A stretch of 64,000 nt of DNA from an uncultured Bacteroidales bacterium. Its GTDB lineage: Bacteria > Bacteroidota > Bacteroidia > Bacteroidales > Coprobacteraceae. Shown here in pieces: positions 55,479 to 64,000 of this stretch. The notes under the pieces were generated by a model. That model saw only the letters and a program-made list of their open reading frames with translations, did not search any database and was not told the origin of the DNA. A program made the position numbers and the translations under genes. The stretch covers positions 1 through 64,000 of the forward strand of contig CASFRL010000005.1 in the NCBI GenBank assembly GCA_949297285.1. The letters are read 5' to 3'. The stretch's first letter is position 1. Each line of letters begins with the position of its first letter.

Positions 55479-58286
55479 TTATTCTTGTATCCCTTTCATC
55501 GATACTTCTATGAATGCTGCCTTTGCAAATAGCTTCTTCAGCAGTTTCCGGATGCTTTCGGGTGTTTGTTTTTGCACGATAGTTTCGAAGTTCGACATAT
55601 TATCTATTCCGTATCGGTTGTATGTATCGATTATTCCTAACCAATATTTGTTTTCATGTAAGTTTTCAGCATGGCTTTTCAGCATATACTCTTTCACTTT
55701 GTTGAAGTCTTCTTCCGATGGGCCTTCCTTTACGACTGTTTCCAGTTCGGCAATAGCCCGTTTTTCCAGCTTTTCCTGCATCTCGGGGTTGGTATCGAAT
55801 CCGAAAAGGAACATCCATGTATCCGTCTCTTTCGAGAGAACAGATTGTGTCCCCACACCGTATGTGCCACCTTCTTCTTCTCGGATAGTGGCAGTATAGA
55901 CAATATCCATGATTTGGTCGAACATATTCAACTTTATGCTGTTTTCCAATGAATATTTACATTTCCCCACATATGCGGCATATACCGTTGAGGTAACCGT
56001 TTGCATCGGTTTCTCAAAATGGTTGGAATAGTCGTCCATACGTATTCCTATTTTGTCTATACCGGGCTTTTCTTTACTGTATGTCGAGGGAAGAGAAGCA
56101 ATGTATTTTTCGACTAATGGCTTCAACTTGTTCTCATCGATATTGCCGACAAAAGTAAATGTAAAGTCCGATGCATCGCCAAATCGCTCTTTCCATATTT
56201 GAAGAATACGTTCATAGTCGATCTCATCGATCTCTTCAACCTTTAGGTTCATCTTTCTCGGATTTGTTTTATATAGGGCAACATTCAGAGAATCTTGGAA
56301 TGCAGAACGAGGATTGGCACTGATATTTTTCAACATATCTTTAATCTTGCTTTTCCAAGCATTTACAGCGTCGTCATCTTTGTGTTGATCTGTAAAAGAG
56401 AGATAAAGCAGTTGCATCAATGTTGCCAGATCTTTGGGGGTGGAGCTTCCGCTGACAATTTCCGAGCGGCTGTCCAACCCGATACTCAAAGAGACATTTT
56501 TCCCGGCCAGAACTTTCTTCAGATCGATGTTATTGAAATTTCCCAACCCGCCTAAGTCGATGATGTTGTTGAATACCTTGAGATTTGAGATGTCTTTGTC
56601 TCCATAGAGCAGACTTCCACCTTTACTGATTCCTGACAGTAAAATTTCATCATCTTTAAATGTTGTCGGTTTGATAACAACTTTTGCTCCGTTAGAAAGA
56701 GTCCATATCGTTGTCCCGAATTTTTTGTCGATACTTGTTTTGACGATACTTCCGGCTTCAGGTTCTTGGGCAATTAACGGTTCGTCCGAGATTTTATCGA
56801 CATAAGGTTGCAACTTCTCATCCTTTACAGCTTTTAGAAGTGTGAGAATCTCAGTTTCCGAAGGATAAGAGACACCCTCTTTTTCAGGTCCGGTAATAGT
56901 GACTACGATATTCTCTTCTCCAATAAGATCTTGTATGTATTTATTTACTTGTTCTATATCCGTAGAAGCTGCAACCTTATTCAGTAGAGCATAGTCGGTT
57001 TCAATGCCGCAGATCGATCCGCCATCGGTGAAATGTGTGACATATTCTTCTACGTATGAACTGTTTTTTTGTTTTTCTCGTTCCTTATACATATTTTCGA
57101 TCATGCTCAACAAATTGGCCTTTGCCCGTTCGTATTCCGATTCGGTAAATCCGAATTGGTTCACACGTTCTGTTTCTTGAAGAAGTGCTTTCAAGGCGTT
57201 TTCTGTCTCTCCTTCTTTACTGATGGCCATTGTGGTAAATGCATCCATGGTTTTGGATACGATAAAATTCCCATCGTAGCTATATGCCGACATAAAAGGT
57301 GCTTCCGGTTTTTCCGATATCTCTTTCAGTCGGTCATTCAACATCATAGAAGTTACCGATTTCAGGTAAATATTGAGAATTCCGGCGATAGTAGCCTTCA
57401 GCTCTTTAGGCATAGGTTTGTGCTTATAATATACCGTTACTTGGCTGCTTGTAGCTTCTTTATCTTTTGCGATGGCAACAATCGGTTCTTTGTTGTCGGG
57501 AACTGTATAATAAATACGTTCTGCTGCATTCTCGGGTTTGGGGATAGTATTGAAAATCTCTTGTAATTTCTTCTCGGTTTTCTCTACATCGATGTCCCCT
57601 ACGATAATGATTCCCTGTAAATCGGGACGATACCATTTGTGATAATAATCTTTCAGGGTTTGATACGGGAAGTTCATGACAATATCCATTGTCCCGATCG
57701 GCATACGATTGGCATATTGGCTGCCTGCAAAGACTTGGGGAATAAGTTTTTCGAGAATACGCATATTCGCATTGGTACGGGTTCGCCATTCTTCTCGAAT
57801 TACACCTCGTTCTTCATCGATCTCTTTGTCTTCTAAGGCGATGGCATTGGCCCAATCATGAAGGATCAAAAGACATGAATCGACGATTCCATCGCGGTTT
57901 ACCGGAACATTTGAGATGTTATATACCGTTTCGTCAAACGAGGTATAAGCATTTACGTCGGTTCCGAATTTTACGCCATTCGACTCCAGATAATTCAGCA
58001 TCGATTTTCCGGGGAAGTTTTTGCTTCCGTTAAAAGCCATGTGCTCCAGAAAGTGAGCAAGTCCTCTTTGTGTATCGTTTTCCAGAATCGAGCCGACATT
58101 TTGTGCAATATAAAACTCAGCTCTGTTTTTAGGAAACGAGTTGTGACGAATATAATAGGTGAGCCCGTTTTCGAGTTTCCCATATTTTACTTTCGGATCG
58201 ATAGGCAGCGGAGCCATTTGTTGCGCTGTTACTGTCAATCCGAAAATTGCCAATACGATAATTGTTGTTATACTCCGTAATTTCAT
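55479..58286 (-). CDS. M16 family zinc metallopeptidase (two-repeat, secreted)
   Basis: 935 residues from the ATG at 58286, which gives a good signal peptide (MKLRSITTIIVLAIFGLTVT, cleaved before QQMAP). The ATG at 58334 would prepend 16 polar residues and overlap the LuxR-type gene. The N-terminal half has the inverted zinc motif HFLEH (His78, Glu81, His82) and the downstream Glu. The C-terminal half is the inactive M16 repeat (TIWTLSNGAKVVIKPTTFKD). It is a periplasmic peptide-degrading protease of the PqqL/insulinase type. It lies just downstream of the hemerythrin-like/LuxR pair on the same strand. Confidence 0.92.
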   Translation of the reverse strand: MKLRSITTIIVLAIFGLTVTAQQMAPLPIDPKVKYGKLENGLTYYIRHNSFPKNRAEFYIAQNVGSILENDTQRGLAHFLEHMAFNGSKNFPGKSMLNYLESNGVKFGTDVNAYTSFDETVYNISNVPVNRDGIVDSCLLILHDWANAIALEDKEIDEERGVIREEWRTRTNANMRILEKLIPQVFAGSQYANRMPIGTMDIVMNFPYQTLKDYYHKWYRPDLQGIIIVGDIDVEKTEKKLQEIFNTIPKPENAAERIYYTVPDNKEPIVAIAKDKEATSSQVTVYYKHKPMPKELKATIAGILNIYLKSVTSMMLNDRLKEISEKPEAPFMSAYSYDGNFIVSKTMDAFTTMAISKEGETENALKALLQETERVNQFGFTESEYERAKANLLSMIENMYKEREKQKNSSYVEEYVTHFTDGGSICGIETDYALLNKVAASTDIEQVNKYIQDLIGEENIVVTITGPEKEGVSYPSETEILTLLKAVKDEKLQPYVDKISDEPLIAQEPEAGSIVKTSIDKKFGTTIWTLSNGAKVVIKPTTFKDDEILLSGISKGGSLLYGDKDISNLKVFNNIIDLGGLGNFNNIDLKKVLAGKNVSLSIGLDSRSEIVSGSSTPKDLATLMQLLYLSFTDQHKDDDAVNAWKSKIKDMLKNISANPRSAFQDSLNVALYKTNPRKMNLKVEEIDEIDYERILQIWKERFGDASDFTFTFVGNIDENKLKPLVEKYIASLPSTYSKEKPGIDKIGIRMDDYSNHFEKPMQTVTSTVYAAYVGKCKYSLENSIKLNMFDQIMDIVYTATIREEEGGTYGVGTQSVLSKETDTWMFLFGFDTNPEMQEKLEKRAIAELETVVKEGPSEEDFNKVKEYMLKSHAENLHENKYWLGIIDTYNRYGIDNMSNFETIVQKQTPESIRKLLKKLFAKAAFIEVSMKGIQE

Positions 58287-58311
58287 TACTCTATTTAATT
58301 TAGTTTGTTTT

Positions 58312-58887
58312 TTATTCTGTGGTTGATGATACATATCCGTTCATCATGGCATAAAAACTGAGACCGGATACGCTCTTTATGCCTAATTTGGACGTAATGT
58401 TTTTTCTGTGGCTCAATACGGTATTGATACTGATATTAAGCTTATCGGCAATTTCTTTGTTTAGAAATCCCTGAGCGACAAGTTGCAACACTTCTATTTC
58501 TCGGTGAGACAATTCTTCTGGAATCTCGGTAGAAATTTTTTGACACGTGCGTTCGATCAGATTTTGTAATTGTTCGATCATCAGATTTTGTTCAGACCGG
58601 ATATAAAGTTGGTGCTCTATATTCGAAAAATCCGATGGGGGATAGGGACAATCTGTCAGCAAAATGGTTTTCCCTTTACGTGGGAGGAAAAAATCGTAAT
58701 GCAGTAAGAATGTATCCGGGAACGTAAAATATAAATCGTATCTTTCCGGAGATTCCGACAAGAAATATCCGACATCGTTGTATATGGTAATATTCCCGGC
58801 CGAGAAGTAATCGATTAAGATTTGTTTCAGCCCGATATTGATCAACGTGACAGGAGAAATAATGACGATATCTTTATTGTGTAACAT
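58312..58887 (-). CDS. LuxR-type regulator with degenerate receiver-like domain
   Basis: 191 residues. The N-terminal 115 residues have a receiver-like start (DIVIISPVTLINIGLKQILI) but carry LYFTFPDTF where the phospho-acceptor Asp would sit, so phosphorylation is unlikely. The C-terminal HTH (about 122-185) reads ELSHREIEVLQLVAQGFLNK, then INTVLSHRKNITSKLG, a standard NarL/LuxR DNA-binding domain. Its ATG is immediately adjacent to the stop codon of the hemerythrin-like gene (zero gap). The two are therefore translated together and probably work as a sensor-regulator pair. Confidence 0.85.
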   Translation of the reverse strand: MLHNKDIVIISPVTLINIGLKQILIDYFSAGNITIYNDVGYFLSESPERYDLYFTFPDTFLLHYDFFLPRKGKTILLTDCPYPPSDFSNIEHQLYIRSEQNLMIEQLQNLIERTCQKISTEIPEELSHREIEVLQLVAQGFLNKEIADKLNISINTVLSHRKNITSKLGIKSVSGLSFYAMMNGYVSSTTE

Positions 58888-59616
58888 TTAGGTCGGGTTA
58901 TTTGAATTGTCATTTTTTTCTCGTTTCATAATCTCATTCATCGGCAATAAAATTCTATTCCGGATGCGGTTATGTTGTTTTATATCTTTTTCGAGAGTAT
59001 AGATAGCAAAAATTACGCCATAACATAAATTGGAATCTATTTCTTCTCCGGATAGGTGTATGACGAAGAGGCTTATAAGATCATGAAGTTTCTCTTCCAA
59101 AGAGTCGGGTTCGTCATGATATACCTTAGTCGGTAGTTTTATCCCATTAGTGCTATGGAGACCTATGGCGTCAGACAGAGCCCTGATTTCCGGAAACCAT
59201 ATATTTCGATCATATTCGATACGGTTCAATAGCTCTTCTTTTACTTTTAGAAAGAATTGATATATCAATTCCAAATTGTTCTCGGCGGTTCCGCTGTGCC
59301 TTATGAGAGAGTTGAAATGCCTTTCTATGTTGGGTAATTGAAACCGTTCATAGTAGACATTGGTTTTTGTCAGGTAATCGACTATTTGGGTTGCACAGAA
59401 TGTTTTCAATCTGTTTTCGGGGAAAAATTCTTCGTTTATGAATGTGTTTAAGATAGTAAGAAAAAAATCTGTATCGAGAGATCTTTCTTCACATACTGAA
59501 CGGATACTTTTGTCGCCTATGCCCAATGTAATGCCGAAGCGGTTCAATACCGGGATCAATGTCGGTTCGTGTAATATGACATCGCAGAGTTTCATGTCTG
59601 CATATACTAAAGACAT
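58888..59616 (-). CDS. ScdA/YtfE-like hemerythrin-domain protein
   Basis: 242 residues. Residues about 8-60 resemble the N-terminal DUF542 of RIC/ScdA di-iron proteins (CDVILHEPTLIPVLNRFGIT) but lack the paired cysteines. Residues 80-235 resemble a hemerythrin four-helix bundle, with candidate ligands in ERHFNSLIRHSG, RIEYDRNIWFPEI, EEKLHDLISLFVIH and the final LEKDIKQHNRIRNRILLP. It may bind a di-iron centre and sense oxygen or nitric oxide, or repair iron-sulfur centres. It directly precedes the LuxR-type gene without a gap. Confidence 0.78.
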   Translation of the reverse strand: MSLVYADMKLCDVILHEPTLIPVLNRFGITLGIGDKSIRSVCEERSLDTDFFLTILNTFINEEFFPENRLKTFCATQIVDYLTKTNVYYERFQLPNIERHFNSLIRHSGTAENNLELIYQFFLKVKEELLNRIEYDRNIWFPEIRALSDAIGLHSTNGIKLPTKVYHDEPDSLEEKLHDLISLFVIHLSGEEIDSNLCYGVIFAIYTLEKDIKQHNRIRNRILLPMNEIMKREKNDNSNNPT

Positions 59617-59648
59617 ATTTCTGAAAGTTTTAATGTTCTTGTTTCAAT

Positions 59649-60188
59649 TTATATGATCCCTGATTCTGTGATTATGTAGTTCATCGGAATATCGTGCTCC
59701 TCCACCGGCAATAAATCTATAACCTGACAATCGTAACAGATTCCTACTTTACAAGCCGAGGTCTGGGACAATAATTTGTCATAATAACCTTTACCTCGAC
59801 CCAATCGATTTCTCCTTTTGTCGAAAGCCACTCCGGGAATAATAATCAGGTCTATTGTCGAAAGGTCCGTGACTTCTTTACCTTGAGGTTCAAGAATTCC
59901 GAAACTCCCTTTTTTTAAGTCTCCGGCATGGTAATTGCGAATGATCAGATCTTCGCCTTTTACAACCGGGAGTAAAAGTTCTTTGTCTTGATCCCATGAT
60001 TGTAAGAAAGAAGAAGTATCTACTTCATCCGGTAACGCATGGTATAAAAGAATTGTTTTTGCCGTTCGAAATTCTGGTAATTGTTCGATCCGATACCTGA
60101 TTTGTTCCGAGAACCGAATCCGACATTCAGAGGTTATCCGGCTTTTTATACCTTTTATTCTTGTTCTGATGTCAGACTTTTTGCACAT
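59649..60188 (-). CDS. 5-formyltetrahydrofolate cyclo-ligase
   Basis: 179 residues. Converts 5-formyl-THF to 5,10-methenyl-THF with ATP. The N-terminal basic helix region (KSDIRTRIKGIKSRITSECR) and the ATP/Mg motif RRNRLGRGKGYYDKLLS are characteristic, followed by GICYDCQVIDLLPVEEHDIPM. It is cytoplasmic. It lies 12 bases downstream of the C-terminal processing protease and is most likely cotranscribed with it. Confidence 0.93.
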   Translation of the reverse strand: MCKKSDIRTRIKGIKSRITSECRIRFSEQIRYRIEQLPEFRTAKTILLYHALPDEVDTSSFLQSWDQDKELLLPVVKGEDLIIRNYHAGDLKKGSFGILEPQGKEVTDLSTIDLIIIPGVAFDKRRNRLGRGKGYYDKLLSQTSACKVGICYDCQVIDLLPVEEHDIPMNYIITESGII

Positions 60189-60200
60189 ATCCGTTCTCCT

Positions 60201-61838
60201 TTATTTATTAGGTATCTCCGGAAAACCTTTATTTTCATCAAGAATTTCCACCGCTTTCAAGAGCGTTTTGTCTTCTAACATCAATATCGGATAAAAGGCC
60301 TCGTCTCCCAGTAAATTTCGGGCTATATAGGCGTATAATTGGTTGTTTATGATTTTTCGTGAAATATTGATGTACACAGGACGTGGTTTTATGCCTTTCG
60401 ATGCCGCATATACAACAAACTCATCGAGCAATGGTTTTTTCTTTATGTATTGCAACAAACTTTCATAATCCTTGAACTGAGACAATTCTTTTCTGTGGTT
60501 GTTGGTATATTCCAATGCGAATTGATAAATCGTACCGTTATTGATGACACTGTTCAAATAGGGTGTCGTGCCGATTGTATCCCGTGGTACGAATATATCC
60601 GGCATGATACCGCCTCCGCCATATACGATACGACCGTTTCGCGTTTCATAACTCAAAGAATCGTTTAGTTTTATGCTGTCTTTGGTATCGAATTCTCCGT
60701 GCAAGAATCTGTTTATCAAATCTTGATTATAATCTTCGATATCTCCCATTTTATATTCTTTTTGTATCGATCTTCCCGATGGGGTATAATACCGGGCTAT
60801 TGTCAGCCGTATTGCTGATCCGTCGGAGAACGGGATCTGTTGTTGAACAAGTCCTTTCCCGAACGATCTTCTCCCAACGATCATTCCCCGGTCGTTATCT
60901 TGAATGGCTCCGGCAAAGATTTCGCTTGCCGAGGCCGACCATTCATCCATAAGCACTACGATTTGGTTGGTTTGGAATGCTCCTGTGCCGTCCGAGTAGG
61001 CTTCATTCCCTTCACTACGAGGGAAAGCTTTTCCTTCGGTATAAACGATCAGTTGGTTTTTGGGAAGAAATTCGTTTATCATTTTTATGGCAGCATCCAT
61101 ATATCCTCCGGTATTTCCCCGCAAGTCGATGATATATCTGTCTGCCCCTTCTTTTTGAAGTTTGGCAAGGGCGTTCATGAATTCGTCGTAAGTGTTACGT
61201 CCGAATTTGCTGATTTTTAAGTACCCTGTTTTATCATTGATCTTAAAAGATACATCTACGCTATTTACCGGAATATCGCCACGAACAATTGTAAAGGTAA
61301 GAGTCTTTTTCGACGATGAACGTTTTACGCCCAGATCTACTTGAGTACCTTTCAATCCTCTTAGCTTCTTCATTACTTTGTCATTCGGCTCTACGTTTTT
61401 CTTCCCTACAAAAGCCGTGTCGTTGATTGCTATAATTTTGTCTCCCGCAAGAATCCCGGCTTTTTCTGCCGGTCCGCCGGGGATTACACTGACAACCGTG
61501 ATCGTATCGTTCAAGACACTGAATTGTATACCGATGCCGCTGAAGCTACCCTCCAGTTCTTCATTTACACTCAGTAAGTCTTTTGCCGGGATATAAGCAG
61601 AGTGGGGGTCTAACTCTCCGATGATTTTAGGCATGGCATCCTCTACCAAGTCGTTGATATTTACCGTATCTACATATTGGTTTTGGATGATGCTCAACAA
61701 CGTCTCTATTTTGTTTTGTTTGGTAAAAATACGAGAACCTATCGAACTTACTTGATAATAGAATCGTCCGATACAAATACCTAAGACGATGCTTATTGCA
61801 ATGATAAAAGGAAGCCAAATTGCGGTTTTTTTCTTCAT
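60201..61838 (-). CDS. S41 family C-terminal processing protease with PDZ domain
   Basis: 545 residues. An N-terminal membrane anchor (AIWLPFIIAISIVLGICIG) is followed by a PDZ domain at about 90-180 (VVSVIPGGPAEKAGILAGDK). The S41 catalytic domain has Ser303 in EWSASASEIFAGA and Lys328 in GRRSFGKGLVQQ. The 25-residue spacing is that of the Ser-Lys dyad in this family. The C-terminal extension (about 420-545) has TPYLNSVINNGT and a second alpha region. It trims or degrades periplasmic proteins by their C termini. It lies between the dCMP-deaminase-family gene (55-base gap) and the folate cyclo-ligase gene. Confidence 0.93.
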   Translation of the reverse strand: MKKKTAIWLPFIIAISIVLGICIGRFYYQVSSIGSRIFTKQNKIETLLSIIQNQYVDTVNINDLVEDAMPKIIGELDPHSAYIPAKDLLSVNEELEGSFSGIGIQFSVLNDTITVVSVIPGGPAEKAGILAGDKIIAINDTAFVGKKNVEPNDKVMKKLRGLKGTQVDLGVKRSSSKKTLTFTIVRGDIPVNSVDVSFKINDKTGYLKISKFGRNTYDEFMNALAKLQKEGADRYIIDLRGNTGGYMDAAIKMINEFLPKNQLIVYTEGKAFPRSEGNEAYSDGTGAFQTNQIVVLMDEWSASASEIFAGAIQDNDRGMIVGRRSFGKGLVQQQIPFSDGSAIRLTIARYYTPSGRSIQKEYKMGDIEDYNQDLINRFLHGEFDTKDSIKLNDSLSYETRNGRIVYGGGGIMPDIFVPRDTIGTTPYLNSVINNGTIYQFALEYTNNHRKELSQFKDYESLLQYIKKKPLLDEFVVYAASKGIKPRPVYINISRKIINNQLYAYIARNLLGDEAFYPILMLEDKTLLKAVEILDENKGFPEIPNK

Positions 61839-61893
61839 AATTGATATTACCTGTAATACTTCTATATAAATTTGGAAGGTACTTATACCTTGT

Positions 61894-62322
61894 CTATTTC
61901 ACTTCTATGAAATCTACCTCTATTCCGGCTTTTTTCAATAAATCGATACCGTCATTTAATCGGTAATATTCTGAAAAAACGACTCGGCGTATTCCGGCCT
62001 GTATGATCAGTTTTGCACATTCTATACATGGAGAAGAGGTGACATACAGAGTCGCACCTTCGCTGCTGTTGTTCGATCGGGCGACTTTTGTAATTGCATT
62101 TGCTTCGGCATGCAGAACATATGGATATGTATGGTCGTTTTCATCTTCACAAATATTTTCAAATCCTGCCGGCGTGCCGTTATATCCATCGGATATTATC
62201 ATTTTTTCTTTAACGATGAGTGCACCGACTTTCCGTCGTTTGCAATAAGAATTTTCTGCCCAGATAAGAGCCATGCGAATATAACGTTTGTCTAACGTCA
62301 ATTGTTTATTCTCTGAGTACAT
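61894..62322 (-). CDS. dCMP deaminase family protein (ComEB-like)
   Basis: A 142-residue zinc-dependent cytidine/deoxycytidylate deaminase fold. The zinc ligands are HAE (VLHAEANAITKVA) and PCxxC (SPCIECAKLII). The GYNGTPAGFENIC segment is typical of dCMP deaminases. It supplies dUMP for thymidylate synthesis. It is the first gene of a probable unit with the S41 protease and folate cyclo-ligase. A -7 box TACATTTG lies upstream at 62373-62366. Confidence 0.93.
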   Translation of the reverse strand: MYSENKQLTLDKRYIRMALIWAENSYCKRRKVGALIVKEKMIISDGYNGTPAGFENICEDENDHTYPYVLHAEANAITKVARSNNSSEGATLYVTSSPCIECAKLIIQAGIRRVVFSEYYRLNDGIDLLKKAGIEVDFIEVK

Positions 62323-62365
62323 CTTAATATGTTAAAACTGCAATATATTTTCCGATAATTTTATG

Positions 62366-62373
62366 CAAATGTA
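62366..62373 (-). promoter_or_regulatory. -7 box of the dCMP-deaminase-family gene
   Basis: TACATTTG on the minus strand, 44 bases before the start codon. No clear -33 partner is present. Confidence 0.45.
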
Positions 62374-62489
62374 CGTCTTTTCATGTATATATCATTTTTT
62401 TTCTCTTAAATAAACCGAAATTTTGCCGTGCAATCGTTATCTCCGCTTTAAAGATTTATAAAATTGTATTGTTGGTCGGTTTGTTTTCA

Positions 62490-63329
62490 TTATTGCTGCT
62501 CCTTCAACCATTGAATTTCTTCAGCCCAGATCGATTCGTCCGGTGTCTCGAGAATCAAGGGGATATTATCCATTCGGGGGTCTTTCATAATCCAACCGAA
62601 CAATTCAGCCCCCAGCATTCCTTTCCCTAAACTTTCGTGTCTGTCGATATGAGAGCCCAACCCTTTTTTCGAGTCATTGAGATGCATTCCCCGCAAATAT
62701 CCGAACCCCACGATTTCATCGAATTTCCGAAATGTCGTTTCGTAACTTTCCTTACTGGTGAGGTCATACCCGCCGGCAATAGTATGGCATGTATCTATGC
62801 ATATACCGACACGGCTTTTATCTTCGACCTTATCGATGATATAGGCAAGATGTTCGAATGCATATCCTACATTCGATCCTTGCCCGGCCGTATTTTCTAT
62901 CACAGCCGTGACATTTTTGGTAGCATCCAGTGCAAGATTTATCGATTCAGCAATTCGGTCGAGACATGTTTCGAGAGAGATCTCTTTCAGATGACTTCCC
63001 GGATGAAAATTTAAAAGTTTCAACCCGAGTTGTTCACAGCGATGCATTTCATCGATGAAAGCTTCTCGCGATTTTTCGATTCCTTCGGCCGTCGGATGTC
63101 CGAGATTGATCAGATAACTGTCATGAGGCAATATTTGGGCAGAAGTGTAACCATGTTTTTCGCATCGTTCGCGGAATAGGTCGATGCTTTGTTGTGAAAG
63201 CGGAGCCGATTTCCATTGCCTTTGATTCTTCGTAAACAAGGCAAAGGCTGTCGCTCCTATTGCAGCAGCATTTACCGGAGCATTTTCCACTCCACCCGAT
63301 GCGCTGACGTGCGCTCCTATATATTTCAT
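62490..63329 (-). CDS. nfo: Endonuclease IV (AP endonuclease)
   Basis: Incises DNA at abasic sites in base excision repair. The 279 residues form the AP2Ec TIM barrel with three zinc ions. Ligand motifs are [33 protein letters not shown] and [22 protein letters not shown]. The start at 63329 ([13 protein letters not shown]) is the standard N terminus. It is divergent from the RNA methyltransferase gene. A TAAATTTG -7-like box lies at 63366-63359. Confidence 0.96.
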   Translation of the reverse strand: MKYIGAHVSASGGVENAPVNAAAIGATAFALFTKNQRQWKSAPLSQQSIDLFRERCEKHGYTSAQILPHDSYLINLGHPTAEGIEKSREAFIDEMHRCEQLGLKLLNFHPGSHLKEISLETCLDRIAESINLALDATKNVTAVIENTAGQGSNVGYAFEHLAYIIDKVEDKSRVGICIDTCHTIAGGYDLTSKESYETTFRKFDEIVGFGYLRGMHLNDSKKGLGSHIDRHESLGKGMLGAELFGWIMKDPRMDNIPLILETPDESIWAEEIQWLKEQQ

Positions 63330-63408
63330 ATTTAGACTTTGTATTTGACAAATAATTACAAATTTACGCTTTTTCCCGTGATCTCGAAGCCTTTTGGGAT
63401 ATTTTCAC

Positions 63409-63437
63409 TTTGAAACGGGAAAAGTTCACTATATTTG
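63409..63437 (+). promoter_or_regulatory. Promoter of the RNA methyltransferase gene
   Basis: TTTG (63409-63412), a 17-base spacer (slightly short) and TATATTTG (63430-63437), 31 bases before the ATG at 63468. Confidence 0.5.
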
Positions 63438-63467
63438 AGACTAAATTAATATTGTCGCTATCGATAT

Positions 63468-64000
63468 ATGCTAAGCAAGAATAAAATAAAGTTCATACAA
63501 TCTCTCGAACAGAAAAAAAATCGTCGGGAAACCGGATGTTTTGTTGCTGAAGGAAATAAATTGATCAATGATACGATCCGTTTTTTCGATTGCCGTTTGC
63601 TGGTGGCAACCCCTTCGTGGTTAGCGGCACATCCGCAAACCGGTGCTGCTGAAGTTATTGAGGCATCTGCAGAAGAGATAAAAAAAGCATCATTGCAGAA
63701 AACGCCTCAGGACGTAATCGCTGTTTATCGCATCCCCGATTATCATATAGATTTCAGATGTCTGTCAGATAGTCTTTCTATTGCGTTGGATACGGTACAA
63801 GACCCCGGTAATATGGGTACGATTATCCGTTTGGCCGATTGGTATGGGATTGAGAATATATTTTGTTCTTCGGGTTGCGCCGATGTATATAATCCTAAAA
63901 CCGTTCAGGCAACGATGGGAGCTTTGGCGCGAGTCAAAGTCTCTTATGTTGACTTGAAAGAGCTCTTTGAAAATGCGAGAGTCCCGGTTTATGGGACTTT
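63468..64000 (+). CDS. SpoU/TrmH family rRNA methyltransferase, 3' end cut by window edge
   Basis: About 177 residues are visible of an expected 250 or so. The N-terminal substrate-binding domain begins MLSKNKIKFIQSLEQKKNRR, followed by CFVAEGNKL, as in 23S rRNA 2'-O-methyltransferases of the RlmB/TsnR type. The SPOUT domain begins with SIALDTVQDPGNMGTIIRLA (motif 1), then NPKTVQATMGALARV. The deep-knot motifs 2 and 3 lie beyond the window. The target nucleotide is unknown. Confidence 0.92.
   Translation, partial: MLSKNKIKFIQSLEQKKNRRETGCFVAEGNKLINDTIRFFDCRLLVATPSWLAAHPQTGAAEVIEASAEEIKKASLQKTPQDVIAVYRIPDYHIDFRCLSDSLSIALDTVQDPGNMGTIIRLADWYGIENIFCSSGCADVYNPKTVQATMGALARVKVSYVDLKELFENARVPVYGT

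Overview
The window looks like a chromosomal segment of an anaerobic gut-type Bacteroidales. The evidence is SusC/SusD pairs, a hybrid two-component regulator, promoters of the Bacteroidota type (TTTG, about 20 bases, then TAnnTTTG), weak or absent Shine-Dalgarno sequences and low GC. Several proteins end in type IX secretion (T9SS) C-terminal sorting domains. These are unusual in Bacteroides proper and point instead to a relative of Barnesiella, Coprobacter or Porphyromonadaceae. The genus is inference. No phage, insertion sequence, CRISPR array or rRNA was seen.

Layout. 0-3.5 kb: a xylose operon on the minus strand (Nudix-type regulator, xylB, xylA cut by the window edge). 4-5 kb: two unknown envelope proteins, then a palindromic non-coding element. 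5.5-13.6 kb: housekeeping and transport genes (ridA, folC, a split chromate transporter, thioredoxin, an MFS carrier, a TPR protein, an AGCS symporter) and two tRNA-Ser genes. 13.9-18.7 kb: a GH28-like beta-helix gene and the tail of a T9SS cargo gene that abut head to head without start codons, then an IdeS/Mac-type cysteine protease and another T9SS cargo.

19-45.7 kb is a large polysaccharide utilisation locus (PUL). The right-facing genes are GH92, GH5, a stand-alone binding module with a sorting domain, and a three-module GH5 with a sorting domain. The left-facing genes are SusC, SusD, two small lipoproteins, a lipoprotein fusing an alginate-lyase-like domain to a beta-helix, and the hybrid two-component regulator. 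Divergent from the regulator are cellobiose phosphorylase (GH94), an unsaturated glucuronyl hydrolase (GH88) and a beta-propeller hydrolase with a probable sorting domain. Read together, endo-beta-glucanases open a beta-1,4-glucan backbone, a lyase and GH88 remove a uronic acid, GH92 removes alpha-mannose, and GH94 phosphorolyses the resulting cellobiose in the cytoplasm. That set fits a xanthan-like or acetan-like substrate, meaning a cellulosic backbone with mannose-glucuronate side chains. This is the main hypothesis of the report and it is inference from gene content.

45.8-64 kb: a lone glycosyltransferase, malate dehydrogenase, a secreted beta-helix protein, a four-subunit 2-oxoacid:ferredoxin oxidoreductase, a GH95 fucosidase, an M16 protease, a hemerythrin-like/LuxR gene pair, 5-formyl-THF cyclo-ligase, a C-terminal processing protease, a dCMP-deaminase-family protein, endonuclease IV, and the start of a SpoU-family RNA methyltransferase.
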